Position numbers and translations under genes: made by a program. A stretch of DNA of 48,436 nucleotides from assembly GCA_031291115.1 (NCBI GenBank), contig JARLJQ010000030.1, forward strand, positions 1 through 48,436. Reading direction: 5' to 3'. Each line of letters starts with the position of its first letter. Position 1 is the first letter of the stretch. Below, piece by piece: positions 25,917 through 35,218 of the stretch. Under the pieces are notes generated by a model. That model was not told where the DNA came from and made no database searches. It worked only from the letters and a program-made list of their open reading frames with translations. The stretch is from Legionella sp. (lineage in GTDB: Bacteria; Pseudomonadota; Gammaproteobacteria; Legionellales; Legionellaceae).

Positions 25917-27362
25917 ATGGATCATCTAACAACAACCACCTCATGGAAAAAACTCGAAAAATACGCAGGCAATTTCTCTAAGGCAACAAATGCCTTACAA
26001 AAAAACTATTCTGTTGCCAGTGAAAATATTAGTCTCGATTTTAAAGGACAACAAATTGATGACTCTATTTTAAACACACTTTTTGAACTGGCGAACGAAA
26101 GAAATCTCTACGAACAAATCAATGCTTTGTTAGAGGGACAGCCAGTAAATAATACTGAAAACAGAGCCGCACTGCACACCGCTCTCCGTGCGTTTGAGGA
26201 TGAGACAATTCAGATTAACAATCGAAATATTGTTACTGATGTCATGCACGTTCGCAAAAAAATGAAAGCGATTACAACACAAATCAGAAATGGTGAATGG
26301 CTTGGCTATTCAGGAAAACCCATTACTGATGTAGTGAACATAGGTATTGGCGGCTCTATGCTTGGTCCTTTATTCTGTGTTGACGCATTAAGTGATTACG
26401 TAACGGATCACTTAAAATTTCATTTCATCGCCGAAATTGACCCAAATGCCTTTTCGCGTGTCACAGCACCTCTTAATCCGGAAACCACCTTATTTATTAT
26501 CTCCTCAAAATCATTTACAACTCCAGAAACCTTATACAATATGGAAAAGGCCTTTGCCTGGATTAACAAAAAACAAGATTTTGACAAGCATTTTATTGCC
26601 GTAACAGCTCATGTAGAAAAAGCCCAGGAATTAGGTTTTGATCATATTCTTTCTATATGGGACTGGGTTGGCGGTCGTTATTCTTCGTGTTCAGCCATTA
26701 ATTTAATTACCTGCATTGCGATTGGTTACGAACAATTTTCATCCATGCTCGCAGGTGCCAAGCTTATGGATCAGCATTTTCGACATACTGAGCCGACTAA
26801 AAATTTACCCATTCTTTTGGGTCTGTTAGGTATTTGGAATATTAACTTTTTAAAAAGTAATAATCAGCTCGTGCTAACCTATTCTGAGGATTTAAAGTAT
26901 TTTGTTCCCTACCTGCAACAGTTGGATATGGAAAGCAATGGCAAATCCGTCAACAAACAAGGTCGAACAGTCGATTACGATACCGGTCCAATTATTTGGG
27001 GCGGCCCTGGTAATCAGGCACAGCACAGTTATTACCAACTATTATGTCAAGGCACTCGGAAAATAGCGGCGGACTTAATTAGTGTGAAAACTTTTGATCA
27101 AGAACCTATTAATAAAATGTGTCATGGTCATAAAAAAGTATTAACCGCTGGAGTAACTACAGAGGATAATCCGCACAGTTTCATTCCTGGGACTATGTCT
27201 GTTAATCATTTATCGTTAGACGACAGTAGCCCTAAAACCCTGGGCTCGTTGATTGCTTTATATGAACATAAAATTTTTGTGCAAGGTGTTATTTGGAATA
27301 TTAATTCCTTTGATCAACCTGGCGTTGAAAGTTCTAAAAAAATGCTTAGGGAATATCAATAG
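25917..27362 (+). CDS. pgi: Glucose-6-phosphate isomerase
   Basis: Pgi interconverts glucose-6-P and fructose-6-P. The 481-residue protein has the sugar-phosphate loop NIGIGGSMLGPLF, SKSFTTPETL, VGGRYSSCSAINL, and HKIFVQGVIWNINSFDQPGVE. The motif written GEPGTNGQH in the rabbit and E. coli enzymes reads GGPGNQAQH, so the glutamate counted as catalytic base there is glycine; I recall some proteobacterial Pgi proteins with GG here, but have not verified it. Length is shorter than E. coli (549), as in several proteobacterial forms. The ATG at 25917 has GAGAGA just upstream; a TTG further upstream is not needed. Follows galU by 12 bp. Confidence 0.92.
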   Translation: MDHLTTTTSWKKLEKYAGNFSKATNALQKNYSVASENISLDFKGQQIDDSILNTLFELANERNLYEQINALLEGQPVNNTENRAALHTALRAFEDETIQINNRNIVTDVMHVRKKMKAITTQIRNGEWLGYSGKPITDVVNIGIGGSMLGPLFCVDALSDYVTDHLKFHFIAEIDPNAFSRVTAPLNPETTLFIISSKSFTTPETLYNMEKAFAWINKKQDFDKHFIAVTAHVEKAQELGFDHILSIWDWVGGRYSSCSAINLITCIAIGYEQFSSMLAGAKLMDQHFRHTEPTKNLPILLGLLGIWNINFLKSNNQLVLTYSEDLKYFVPYLQQLDMESNGKSVNKQGRTVDYDTGPIIWGGPGNQAQHSYYQLLCQGTRKIAADLISVKTFDQEPINKMCHGHKKVLTAGVTTEDNPHSFIPGTMSVNHLSLDDSSPKTLGSLIALYEHKIFVQGVIWNINSFDQPGVESSKKMLREYQ

Positions 27363-27387
27363 CGCCCCGCCTATCCGGTTAAAAGCT

Positions 27388-27757
27388 GTTGACTTAAACC
27401 GTAGCCTGGTTGCTTGCAACTGTATCTTGATCACATCTCTGATGGGTTAAGATCTGCACTGGTTTCCGAGGACTCGTTGCCTTAGCTTTACCCACAAGAG
27501 TGGTCAGTAATTCGTCTTTGCGAGCGCCAGCGAAGCAATCCAGGGTTCGGAGCACAGTACCCTGGATTGCTTCACTTCGTTCGCAAAGACGGCGTACTTA
27601 GGTTATGAGGTGCCAGCGGAGATGTGTAGAAGATACAGTTGCTTGCAACCAGGGATGTTAATCATATAAGTCATAACTTGCATAAATCCTGGTTGCAAGC
27701 AACCAGGCTACAGTCTGCGTAAGCCCGTTCTCATACCAAAGTAAGTTGACTTAAACC
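27388..27757. repeat. Nested palindromic repeat island with flanking direct repeats
   Basis: The 440-bp gap 27363-27802 holds no gene. A direct repeat GTTGACTTAAACC occurs at 27388-27400 and 27745-27757. Immediately inside the left copy, GTAGCCTGGTTGCTTGCAAC (27401-27420) is perfectly complementary to 27692-27711. A second inverted pair, 27416-27439 with 27619-27642, matches at 21 of 24 positions. Inside that lies a third hairpin (27513-27591) with arms of the type CGTCTTTGCGAGCG and TTCGCAAAGACG. Nesting implies successive insertions or one long composite hairpin. Confidence 0.7.
27513..27591. repeat. Palindromic repeat, CGTCTTTGCGAG family
   Basis: A 79-bp hairpin nested in the larger repeat island: CGTCTTTGCGAGCG..GAAGCAATCCAGGG and its complement CCCTGGATTGCTTC..GTTCGCAAAGACG around a 14-base loop. 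It is unrelated to families A and B. Similar TTGCGAG..GAAGCAATCC repeats occur in several intracellular bacteria by general knowledge. Confidence 0.7.
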
Positions 27758-27802
27758 ACAGCAGCTTGTTATCGTCGTCAAAATTTTTAAGGGATAATCA
27801 TA

Positions 27803-28618
27803 ATGCCTAATAAAAAAATAACCGTCATTGGTGCAGGTCACCTTGGAAGTGCTTTAATTCGCGGTCTTATCAAAAGCGGATATCCAAAGCAATCCATAAC
27901 AGTCAGTAACCGCGATCCTCAAAAAGCCGTGCGCTTAGTTAGTGAACTTGGTGTCTTAACCAACGCAAACAATATTCAAGCAATAGAACATGCTGAGATC
28001 ATTGTTCTTGCAGTAAAACCTCAATTCATGCGTGAAGTATGTGAGGAGATTGCATCAACGGTACAAAAGAGTCAACCATTAATTATCTCGCTGGCAGCAG
28101 TGACTGAACTGGACAATATGGCACTTTGGCTTGGTGGTCCCCATTTGGAAATAGTCCGTATCATGACCAATACGCCCATGGAGTTTTGCAAAGGAATCTC
28201 CGCCCTCTTTGCCAATAGCCAAGTAACACCAGAACAAAAAGAAAGAGCCGAAGCACTTTTTAACGCCGTTGGCTCCAGTTTTTGGGTCGATAATGAGCTT
28301 ATGCTGGATAAAGTAACTGCCGCAATTGGCTCCGCACCTGCTTATGTATTTTTATTTATGGAAGCATTACAAAAAGCAGCAATGAGTCGTGGGATTCCTG
28401 AACAGCTTGCAGAACAAATTGCGTTGGAAGTAGTTTCCGGCTCTGCGGAACTCGCCAGACATTCAGGCCACACCTTTGCCTATTTACGTGAAGGTGTAAC
28501 CACACCGCACGGTGTGACAGCTCATTCCTTAAAAAAATTATCAACCGATGCATTTTTTGCCAGTTTTAATGAGGTATATCGAGCCGCAGAAGAGCGGATT
28601 ATAGAAATTAAGGGGTAA
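27803..28618 (+). CDS. proC: Pyrroline-5-carboxylate reductase
   Basis: ProC reduces pyrroline-5-carboxylate to proline with NAD(P)H. The 271-residue protein has the dinucleotide fold VIGAGHLGSALIRGL, VLAVKPQFM, RIMTNTPMEFCKGIS, and a C-terminal helical domain with PAYVFLFMEALQKAAMSRGI. The usual SPGGTT motif reads TTPHGVT here, a modest departure. AAGGG lies about ten bases before the ATG. In many gammaproteobacteria proC is between yggS and yggT; here it stands alone after the repeat island. Confidence 0.94.
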   Translation: MPNKKITVIGAGHLGSALIRGLIKSGYPKQSITVSNRDPQKAVRLVSELGVLTNANNIQAIEHAEIIVLAVKPQFMREVCEEIASTVQKSQPLIISLAAVTELDNMALWLGGPHLEIVRIMTNTPMEFCKGISALFANSQVTPEQKERAEALFNAVGSSFWVDNELMLDKVTAAIGSAPAYVFLFMEALQKAAMSRGIPEQLAEQIALEVVSGSAELARHSGHTFAYLREGVTTPHGVTAHSLKKLSTDAFFASFNEVYRAAEERIIEIKG

Positions 28619-28677
28619 TCAAACGGCGGTCGAGAACCGGGTTACATTTTCCAGGAATCGTTTTTGGTAAAAGATTT

Positions 28678-28760
28678 GTCGTCCAGAGCGAAGCGAAGGA
28701 TCTCCCGAGTGTGGCTCGATGCCATCTGACAGGAGATCCTTCGACTGCGCTCAGGATGAC
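28678..28760. repeat. Family B palindromic repeat, opposite orientation
   Basis: An 83-bp palindrome, GTCGTCCAGAGCGAAGCGAA ... CTTCGACTGCGCTCAGGATGAC. Its loop (GTGTGGCTCGATGCCATCTG) is the reverse complement of the loop type at 13882-13967, so this copy is inverted. It lies between convergent proC and damX. Confidence 0.72.
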
Positions 28761-28769
28761 AGGAAAAAA

Positions 28770-30134
28770 TCACCCCAGCGTAGAAATAGTACGAACCCAA
28801 GGGTTTAAACGAGTCAAAGCCGGTGGCAGTTGATCAATAGACTTTTGCGCTTCACTTACAGTACTGTATTCACCAAAGGTTAATACATACCAAGTTTCTT
28901 TTTTCTCTTTATAATGCCCTAATTTAGCAGACTCACTCAATAACTTGCTGCCATTTTTAAAACGCTGCATATCAATTTTTTCCGGGCTAGCAACTAACTG
29001 AATGGTGTATAGCTTAGGCTCTTGCTGTGTAGAAGCTACATGTCTTCGATGAGATGGTTGAGCATGTCTTCTTGACGTAGCACTAACTGCCAGTTTTGCT
29101 TTCGCAATGGCTTTATCAGCAATTGCTACTGTATTACCTGACAAGCCCTTAGTAATAACATCCAGATTTTGTCGTTCTGCCAAAGTATGAGCCACCAAAT
29201 GCCGAGTAGCAGAGTCCTGCCATGAAGCGATATAGCTTTCCGGCTGTTCCGGTTGATTTACCGCAAGCATCGTTGCATTTTGTGTTTGCACAGGAACAGA
29301 CACAGTAGTAGCCGCGTTCTCATAATATGCTTTAGCAATAAACAAACAAGAAGCGCCAGAAATAACGGCGGCACCAACAGGAATACTTATTTTTTTCACT
29401 ACATCCATAAAATTACTTTGTTTTTTATTGGTGCAGTTAAAAATAAACGATTCAAGGCTGCTGTTAATTTTTGCTACACTGCCTTTAGTTAATTGATAAA
29501 GTTGTTTCAATTGATTTTCAGTAAGTGGCTTATTAATTAAACGAGCAGCCATCGCACGCTGCAGAACATAAGTTCTTGCCTCGCTCTCATTCAAGGCACC
29601 CAACTCGATGGTATGCACCAGATTGTCGAAGAATGAAGACGTCATGCCATTTAAAGAGGCAACTACAGAGTAATCAGAAACCAAACACAAATGAAAAAAG
29701 CTGAAATCTTCTTGGCCTTTAATAGCAAGCATCACTTCTTTGATAAAGGTTTCTGGTAAATGCTGCGCGTCATCAATCAAGAGCAATACATGCGATCTAC
29801 GCTCATTTATTTGTGCAACAAGTGATGAGAGATCTGTATCGGCATCGTGTTTTAAATGAAACTGCGTTGCGATATCACTGATAATATCCTCACGATTGCA
29901 AGGCGCCTTTACGGTCATCGACAGTAATTTTATTTGCTGATCCAAATCATTTTGCAATAAAGATGCAAACGAAGTTTTACCGCCCTCTTTTTCGGATAAA
30001 ACAGTAATCAGCACATTATTAAAAAGAACCAAATGATTAATGAACTCAATCTTTGACAACCAGGATTCTGGTTTTACCAATACTCTGGGTTGTATCACAG
30101 CGGCTAACTCAGACTGAAATATTCCATCATTCAT
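28770..30134 (-). CDS. damX: DamX-like AAA/SPOR-domain protein
   Basis: DamX proteins bind septal peptidoglycan through a SPOR domain and act in cell division. The 454-residue product has an N-terminal cytoplasmic ATPase-like domain (P-loop SEKEGGKT, 47-54, with the first glycine replaced by serine; Walker B HVLLLIDDAQHLP, 115-127). A membrane helix follows at about 250-268, then a low-complexity periplasmic stretch (SRRHAQPSHRRHVAS). The C-terminal SPOR domain spans about 373-452 (YTIQLVASPEK, WYVLTFGEYSTVSEAQKSI). It lies 3 bp after aroB in the familiar aroK-aroB-damX order; AAGGAG precedes the ATG. E. coli DamX has the same overall plan. Confidence 0.85.
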   Translation of the reverse strand: MNDGIFQSELAAVIQPRVLVKPESWLSKIEFINHLVLFNNVLITVLSEKEGGKTSFASLLQNDLDQQIKLLSMTVKAPCNREDIISDIATQFHLKHDADTDLSSLVAQINERRSHVLLLIDDAQHLPETFIKEVMLAIKGQEDFSFFHLCLVSDYSVVASLNGMTSSFFDNLVHTIELGALNESEARTYVLQRAMAARLINKPLTENQLKQLYQLTKGSVAKINSSLESFIFNCTNKKQSNFMDVVKKISIPVGAAVISGASCLFIAKAYYENAATTVSVPVQTQNATMLAVNQPEQPESYIASWQDSATRHLVAHTLAERQNLDVITKGLSGNTVAIADKAIAKAKLAVSATSRRHAQPSHRRHVASTQQEPKLYTIQLVASPEKIDMQRFKNGSKLLSESAKLGHYKEKKETWYVLTFGEYSTVSEAQKSIDQLPPALTRLNPWVRTISTLG

Positions 30135-30137
30135 TTT

Positions 30138-31241
30138 TTACTCTCCTTCAACTGCAGCAATAAGTGTATTATAAAGACAATCTTCTGTTATCTGATCCTC
30201 AAGATAACACTCACCTGGTTTTTTAATTAGTACGAAACGCAAACAATTATTTTTAATTTTTTTATCCAGACTCATCAAACTTCTTAATTTATCCAAATCA
30301 ATCGTTTTAGGAATCTTATGTGGTAATTCCGCGTACTGTAGCATTTGCTCAATTTGCGTCACAAGCTTGGTATCAATCAAATTCATGCGATGTGATAATA
30401 CCGCAGCACAATATAAACCAATTGCGACCGCTTCACCATGCAACCATTGCTGATAATCAGTATAAGTTTCCAAGGCATGGGCAAAAGTATGACCAAGATT
30501 TAATAAAGCACGCCGACCTGTTTCTTTTTCATCCTCTTCAACATAAACCGCTTTAATACGACAACATTGAACTATAAGATCTGGAAGTTGAGGACTTTGA
30601 GCTGTTAAGCCCTGTTTTAATGCGGCACAAAGCTGATTTAAAAAACTTCCACCAGCAAGTAAACCGTATTTAATTACTTCGGCTAAACCGGCACGAAATT
30701 CTCTGGCAGGCAACGTATCTAAAGTAGTAATATCAATAAGCACTGCTTGCGGCTGATAAAAACTGCCAATAAGATTTTTGCCTTGAGGATGATTTATTGC
30801 GGTTTTTCCACCAACTGAGGCGTCAACTTGCGCCAGCAAAGTGGTTGGTATTTGGATAAATCCAACGCCACGTTGATAAGTTGACGCAGCAAAGCCCGCC
30901 AAATCACCAATCACACCACCACCTAAGGCAATAATGGTCGTGTCTCGATTGTGTTTATTTTGAATTAATGCATCATAAATGGCGAATAAGCTGTGTTGAT
31001 TTTTATGATGTTCGCCATCTTCCAGAATGAGTACATCGCATTGAATTGAAGAAAAAGCAGACTGTACAACCGCTAAATAAAGCGGTGCAACTGTTTGATT
31101 TGTAACGATAAAAACTTTTGAAGAACTGATGATGGTTCGCAACAACTCCGGGGAGTTCAAACCATCACGACAAATATTAATTGAATAATGATGTCCAGTT
31201 AAAGATACATCAACCTGCTCATAAGCCTTAAAGTTCGCCAT
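30138..31241 (-). CDS. aroB: 3-dehydroquinate synthase
   Basis: AroB closes DAHP to 3-dehydroquinate, the second step of the shikimate pathway, using NAD and a metal. The 367-residue protein has [51 protein letters not shown], the metal-binding histidine region [11 protein letters not shown] and LHGEAVAIG. Its ATG lies 14 bp inside the end of aroK and has no clear ribosome site, so it likely depends on aroK translation. Operon aroK-aroB-damX. Confidence 0.96.
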   Translation of the reverse strand: MANFKAYEQVDVSLTGHHYSINICRDGLNSPELLRTIISSSKVFIVTNQTVAPLYLAVVQSAFSSIQCDVLILEDGEHHKNQHSLFAIYDALIQNKHNRDTTIIALGGGVIGDLAGFAASTYQRGVGFIQIPTTLLAQVDASVGGKTAINHPQGKNLIGSFYQPQAVLIDITTLDTLPAREFRAGLAEVIKYGLLAGGSFLNQLCAALKQGLTAQSPQLPDLIVQCCRIKAVYVEEDEKETGRRALLNLGHTFAHALETYTDYQQWLHGEAVAIGLYCAAVLSHRMNLIDTKLVTQIEQMLQYAELPHKIPKTIDLDKLRSLMSLDKKIKNNCLRFVLIKKPGECYLEDQITEDCLYNTLIAAVEGE

Positions 31242-31755
31242 AAATATATTTTATTATATTATTCGCTACCGCTTTGACTGTTAATTTATCTGTTTCAAAA
31301 CTTACATCGGCCAATTCATCATAAAATGGCTCGCGTTCGTCTCTAAGTGATTCCAATCGTCCTTCAAGATCGTTGGTCTGCAACAAAGGTCGCTTGGTAT
31401 CGCGCTTGGTTCTTTCAAATTGTTGCTGCAATGAGGTTTTAAGATAAATGACTGTCCCTCGTCCTGCAAGTGCATTCCGGTTTTCAGGAGTAATTACTAC
31501 GCCGCCGCCTGTGGCCAAAACGATATTGGTTTTTTGAGTTAACTCATCAATAACTTTTTGTTCACGACGTCTGAATCCTTCTTCACCCTCTATATCAAAA
31601 ATCCATGATATATCCGCGCCTGCACGCTCTTCAATGACTTCGTCTGAGTCAAAGAATTCCAACTTGAGCTCCTTTGCCAAAGCACGACCAATTGTGCTTT
31701 TCCCAGCACCCATAGGTCCAATTAGAAAAATATTTCGTACTTTAACTATGCTCAT
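31228..31755 (-). CDS. aroK: Shikimate kinase
   Basis: AroK phosphorylates shikimate with ATP in aromatic amino-acid synthesis. The 175-residue protein has the P-loop GPMGAGKST (about 13-21), [30 protein letters not shown] for shikimate, the GGGVV motif and DTKRPLL. Length matches the family (about 173). It lies 204 bp from pilQ on the same strand and overlaps aroB by 14 bp. A promoter candidate is present in the gap. Confidence 0.96.
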   Translation of the reverse strand: MSIVKVRNIFLIGPMGAGKSTIGRALAKELKLEFFDSDEVIEERAGADISWIFDIEGEEGFRRREQKVIDELTQKTNIVLATGGGVVITPENRNALAGRGTVIYLKTSLQQQFERTKRDTKRPLLQTNDLEGRLESLRDEREPFYDELADVSFETDKLTVKAVANNIIKYIYGEL

Positions 31756-31805
31756 TTTTTATTAGATACCTCTTTTTAACTGTAGTGCTATAAATTAAAC
31801 AAGAT

Positions 31806-31849
31806 ATTATAACAGTAAATTATACTTCGCGCAGTCTTAAACTGTACAA
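31806..31849 (-). promoter_or_regulatory. Promoter candidates for aroK
   Basis: On the minus strand two perfect TATAAT hexamers occur at 31819-31824 and 31806-31811. A TTGTAC at 31844-31849 is 19 bases from the first. They are upstream of aroK in the 204-bp gap after pilQ, so aroK may be transcribed independently of the pil operon. The gap otherwise shows nothing. Confidence 0.45.
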
Positions 31850-31959
31850 AGGATGATGGATTCGTCAATATTTATTAACAATTTACTATAATATGCGTAA
31901 ATAGATCCTGAAATTCCCGCTCCACATTCTACACAATTAGTTACCTAAAACCCATAAAA

Positions 31960-34098
31960 TTATTTTTCATCAAAAACAATGGGTTTTCCAAACTTATCTA
32001 ACATCCCTGCTCTGGTTCTTTCTCGACCTTCAACTGTCGTGATTGTTAATGAATTGGTTATTATTTTTGGGGTAATAAAAATAAGCAATTCATCATTCCT
32101 TAAAGAGACTTGGGTATTTCTAAACAAGTTTCCGACCACTGGCAACTGCCCAAAAAATGGTATTCGAGTAATTGATTTCGTCTTATCTTGTTGATAGATT
32201 CCACCAAGAACAATAGTCTGACCATTGCTTACAAGGACATTGGTCTGAATTTCCTTGGTAAGTATAGCAGGTACGCCGTTAAACAGTTGTTGTGACGCAG
32301 TATCTTGGTTAATTTTCAAATCCATCAAGATTTTATTATCAGGAGTAATTTGTGGCGTTACTCTTAAACTCAATACAGCCTTTTTAAAGGCTACCGCGGT
32401 AGCACCACTGGATGTAGCTTCCTGATAGGGAATTTCCTGTCCTGAATCAATAACCGCAGGCTGTTGATTGGTGGTAATCAATCGGGGGCTGGATATTAAT
32501 TCAGCACGCCCTTCACTTTCCAGCGCAGACAACTCTAAATCAAGTAATATATTATCACCTAATTTTGCCAAAGCAATACCTACAGAAGCCGGAGCCATCG
32601 CAGTTGCAGGTGCAGCAACCAAATCAAGGTTTAATCTTTTATTGTAAGGCAACACATTAGCAGGAGCGGTTCCCTGCTCCATTTGGTTCGCACCCGCCAA
32701 GGTACCACTTAAATGCTTCGGTTTAGACACACCCCAGCGTATCCCAAGGTCTTGTGTAAAGTCTTTAGAAACCTCAACGATACGTGCCTCAATTAAAACT
32801 TGCTTTACTGGAACGTCTAATTGCTGAATCAGCTCCCTTACCTCTTCAATCTTCGTGCCACTGTCTTGAATCCAAATGGTATTGGTACGCATATCAACAC
32901 TGATTTTCCCTTTTTCGGATAATAGTGAGTTTTGTTTGTCTTTAATCAAAATCGCTATATCAGAGGCTTTAGCGTAATTGATTTGCAATAATTCAGAGCG
33001 AGTAGGCTCAAGTCTTTGAATAATCTGCTGGCTTTTAAGTTGTTGCTCTTCCATTTTATCTAAAGAAGCTTTTGTATCAATCAACATAACATTCGCAGTT
33101 TGACGTTTGTCCAAACCTTGTGTTGTTAAAATAATATCCAAAGCCTGATCCCAGGGAATATCATTCAAGCGCAAAGTAATACTTCCTTGAACTTTATCGC
33201 TCACCACAATATTGATTCCAGTAAAATCAGCTAAAAGCTGCAATACCGCGCGAATGTTGATGTTTTGGAAGTTCAAAGAAATTCGTTTTCCGGTGAACAC
33301 TTTCTTTTTTAGCTTGGCTTGCTGTATTTCATCGGGAGTCAAAGGGAAAACATCAACCATAAATTGTTTATTCACCTGATAAACAAAATGACCAAAATCC
33401 CCTTTGTTCAACAAAGCCATGTGTACGTCTTTGCCAACTTGGCGCAGAGTAACCATTTGCACTGGGCTGTGAAAATCAGCAACATCAAAGCGTTTTTTTA
33501 AATTGGGAGGAACTTTGGTATTTAAAAATTTAACAACCACTTCTTTCCCATTTTGCACTACATCAATAGGGATACTTGTATTAGAAACATCTATAATTGC
33601 ACGCCCACCCTGCTTATCAATGCCACGAAAATCAAAATGGTTTATTTCATAAGCGGCATGGATCGGTCTGTTAGTCACAAAAACCGGCTTCACAGGCTCA
33701 AATAATTCACTGCTTTTACCATTCAAAATAACACTATAAATAGAGCCGTTCAGAAAACCTGTGTACTTTGCAGAGCGTTCTAAATCAAGAATCGCCCTGA
33801 TGCGTGTGCCCATTACGACAATACTGTAATTTTTTAAAGAACTTAAATTAATTCGTTTGGCTTTCTCATTTGCTGGCAATTGCCATTTGGAATCAATAAA
33901 ATCCAGCACAATACGTGGAGGTTTTTGAGTAATAAAACTCGCTGGATCTTGCTTTACAGGCTTTGCGAATTGAAAATCCACGCGTACTTTATCTTCTGGA
34001 AGCGGAATTACTTTTACTGATATTAGTGAATTATTCTGAGCAAATACAACACCACAACACATACTTAGTGTAATCAAAAAAACAAAAAATTTGCGCAC
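31960..34098 (-). CDS. pilQ: Type IV pilus secretin PilQ
   Basis: PilQ forms the outer-membrane channel through which the pilus exits. The 712-residue precursor has a signal peptide (about 1-20, MRKFFVFLITLSMCCGVVFA), two AMIN-type periplasmic regions (about 22-130 and 150-255), a short STN-like domain (LNFQNINIRAVLQLLADFTG), then an N1-type domain and a C-terminal secretin (about 430-700). The secretin part contains VLIEARIVEVSKDFTQDLGIRWG, ISSPRLITTNQQPAVIDSGQEIPY and RIPFFGQLPVVGNLFR. The start is GTG with AGGAG six bases upstream. It is the last gene of pilMNOPQ. Confidence 0.96.
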   Translation of the reverse strand: MRKFFVFLITLSMCCGVVFAQNNSLISVKVIPLPEDKVRVDFQFAKPVKQDPASFITQKPPRIVLDFIDSKWQLPANEKAKRINLSSLKNYSIVVMGTRIRAILDLERSAKYTGFLNGSIYSVILNGKSSELFEPVKPVFVTNRPIHAAYEINHFDFRGIDKQGGRAIIDVSNTSIPIDVVQNGKEVVVKFLNTKVPPNLKKRFDVADFHSPVQMVTLRQVGKDVHMALLNKGDFGHFVYQVNKQFMVDVFPLTPDEIQQAKLKKKVFTGKRISLNFQNINIRAVLQLLADFTGINIVVSDKVQGSITLRLNDIPWDQALDIILTTQGLDKRQTANVMLIDTKASLDKMEEQQLKSQQIIQRLEPTRSELLQINYAKASDIAILIKDKQNSLLSEKGKISVDMRTNTIWIQDSGTKIEEVRELIQQLDVPVKQVLIEARIVEVSKDFTQDLGIRWGVSKPKHLSGTLAGANQMEQGTAPANVLPYNKRLNLDLVAAPATAMAPASVGIALAKLGDNILLDLELSALESEGRAELISSPRLITTNQQPAVIDSGQEIPYQEATSSGATAVAFKKAVLSLRVTPQITPDNKILMDLKINQDTASQQLFNGVPAILTKEIQTNVLVSNGQTIVLGGIYQQDKTKSITRIPFFGQLPVVGNLFRNTQVSLRNDELLIFITPKIITNSLTITTVEGRERTRAGMLDKFGKPIVFDEK

Positions 34099-34106
34099 CT
34101 TAACTC

Positions 34107-34622
34107 CTACTTCCCAGTATTTAAATCAAGAATTACCGTGTGTTTTTCCCACGACCCAGAAGAATTTTTTATGGTTTCTTCCAATTTAATTGAATTACTT
34201 TTAATTACTAAAATACGACCGTAATTTTGTCCCATATAGTCGCCCGTGCGTACACGTGCAATTTGCGAGTCAGGTTGTCTAATTAATCCCCATATTTCAT
34301 TATCCTGCCTTAAAGTCCCAGAGAACTTCAATGCATCCAGTGGAAATGCCTCTAAAACCTGTCTTATTCGATGAGGATCAGGTGCGTATGGATCTACTCG
34401 TTTCTTCTGATTTGTTGCTTTAAACGGGTTTCTTCTGCCCTCATCAGCTGGAAATTTAAAACCGGGCAAAGGAGTAAAAGGCGGAATAGGTTCTATAGTC
34501 CGTGATTTCCGGTGCTTTACCTCATGAATATACTTCGTCAGATCATTATTATCACCAGAGCACGCCGCTAGCAATAAGTTAAATGAACTGATTAAAACAA
34601 TTCGCAAATAATTAATTCTCAT
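34107..34622 (-). CDS. pilP: Type IV pilus lipoprotein PilP
   Basis: PilP is an inner-membrane lipoprotein that links PilNO to the PilQ secretin. The 171-residue precursor has a lipobox LLAAC near residue 21 after a hydrophobic signal. The mature part contains RRNPFKATNQKKRVDPYAPDP and KFSGTLRQDNEIWGLIRQPD, then RVRTGDYMGQNYG, all typical of PilP. Its start overlaps pilO by 4 bp and pilQ follows 8 bp later. Confidence 0.93.
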   Translation of the reverse strand: MRINYLRIVLISSFNLLLAACSGDNNDLTKYIHEVKHRKSRTIEPIPPFTPLPGFKFPADEGRRNPFKATNQKKRVDPYAPDPHRIRQVLEAFPLDALKFSGTLRQDNEIWGLIRQPDSQIARVRTGDYMGQNYGRILVIKSNSIKLEETIKNSSGSWEKHTVILDLNTGK

Positions 34623-35218
34623 TGTGTCCGGTATCTGTAAATTTTCGCCGTGATGTTCATCACCAATTCATCTTCCGAAACCACTTTCTGATCCTTAGAA
34701 GATACCCCTTCGATACTAAAATCGTGCAAAGTTACAATCCGATTCATCTCGGCTACCCGACTTAAAAACTCTGCTAATTGAAAATAACTGCCTACAACAG
34801 AGATTTTTATAGGTAATTCCACATAAAAATCATGCGTTAATTCTGGTTGTGGCGCAAATAATTCAAATTTAAGTCCTGATGCAACACCAGTTTTTGAAAT
34901 TTCTTCCAATAAACCCGGCATCTCATTTTTTGCAGGCAGCTGCTTTAATAGAGAAGCAAAGCGATCACTTAAAACGTGTAATTGGGTTCGGTATTCAGCC
35001 AAATTAAATACCTTGCGCTGTTTGTTTTCAAAATCTGTTTTTAAAGTAACTTCCTGAGCTGTTAAGCGGTCATATTGTGCAAAATTATCTTGAATAATCA
35101 ACCAATAACCCAAAGCAATAATTAAAACACTCACTCCCAAAAGAACACCTAGTTTCACCAAAAAAGGCCATTGACCTACATTGTCCAAAGTCAGTTCATT
35201 TAAATTAATGGAGTTCAT
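34619..35218 (-). CDS. pilO: Type IV pilus inner-membrane protein PilO
   Basis: PilO pairs with PilN in the periplasm to align the pilus platform with the secretin. The 199-residue protein has one N-terminal membrane helix (about 20-43, LVKLGVLLGVSVLIIALGYW), a coiled-coil region (about 50-95), and a ferredoxin-like periplasmic domain that includes GLKFELFAPQPELTHDFYVELPIKISVVGSYFQLAEFLSR-type segments. Starts overlap by 4 bp on both sides, so it is tightly coupled with pilN and pilP. Confidence 0.93.
   Translation of the reverse strand: MNSINLNELTLDNVGQWPFLVKLGVLLGVSVLIIALGYWLIIQDNFAQYDRLTAQEVTLKTDFENKQRKVFNLAEYRTQLHVLSDRFASLLKQLPAKNEMPGLLEEISKTGVASGLKFELFAPQPELTHDFYVELPIKISVVGSYFQLAEFLSRVAEMNRIVTLHDFSIEGVSSKDQKVVSEDELVMNITAKIYRYRTQ

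Noticed and set aside
27253..27450. Frame overlapping the end of pgi and the repeat island
   Set aside because: It overlaps pgi in another frame and reads into the inverted repeat; not a gene.
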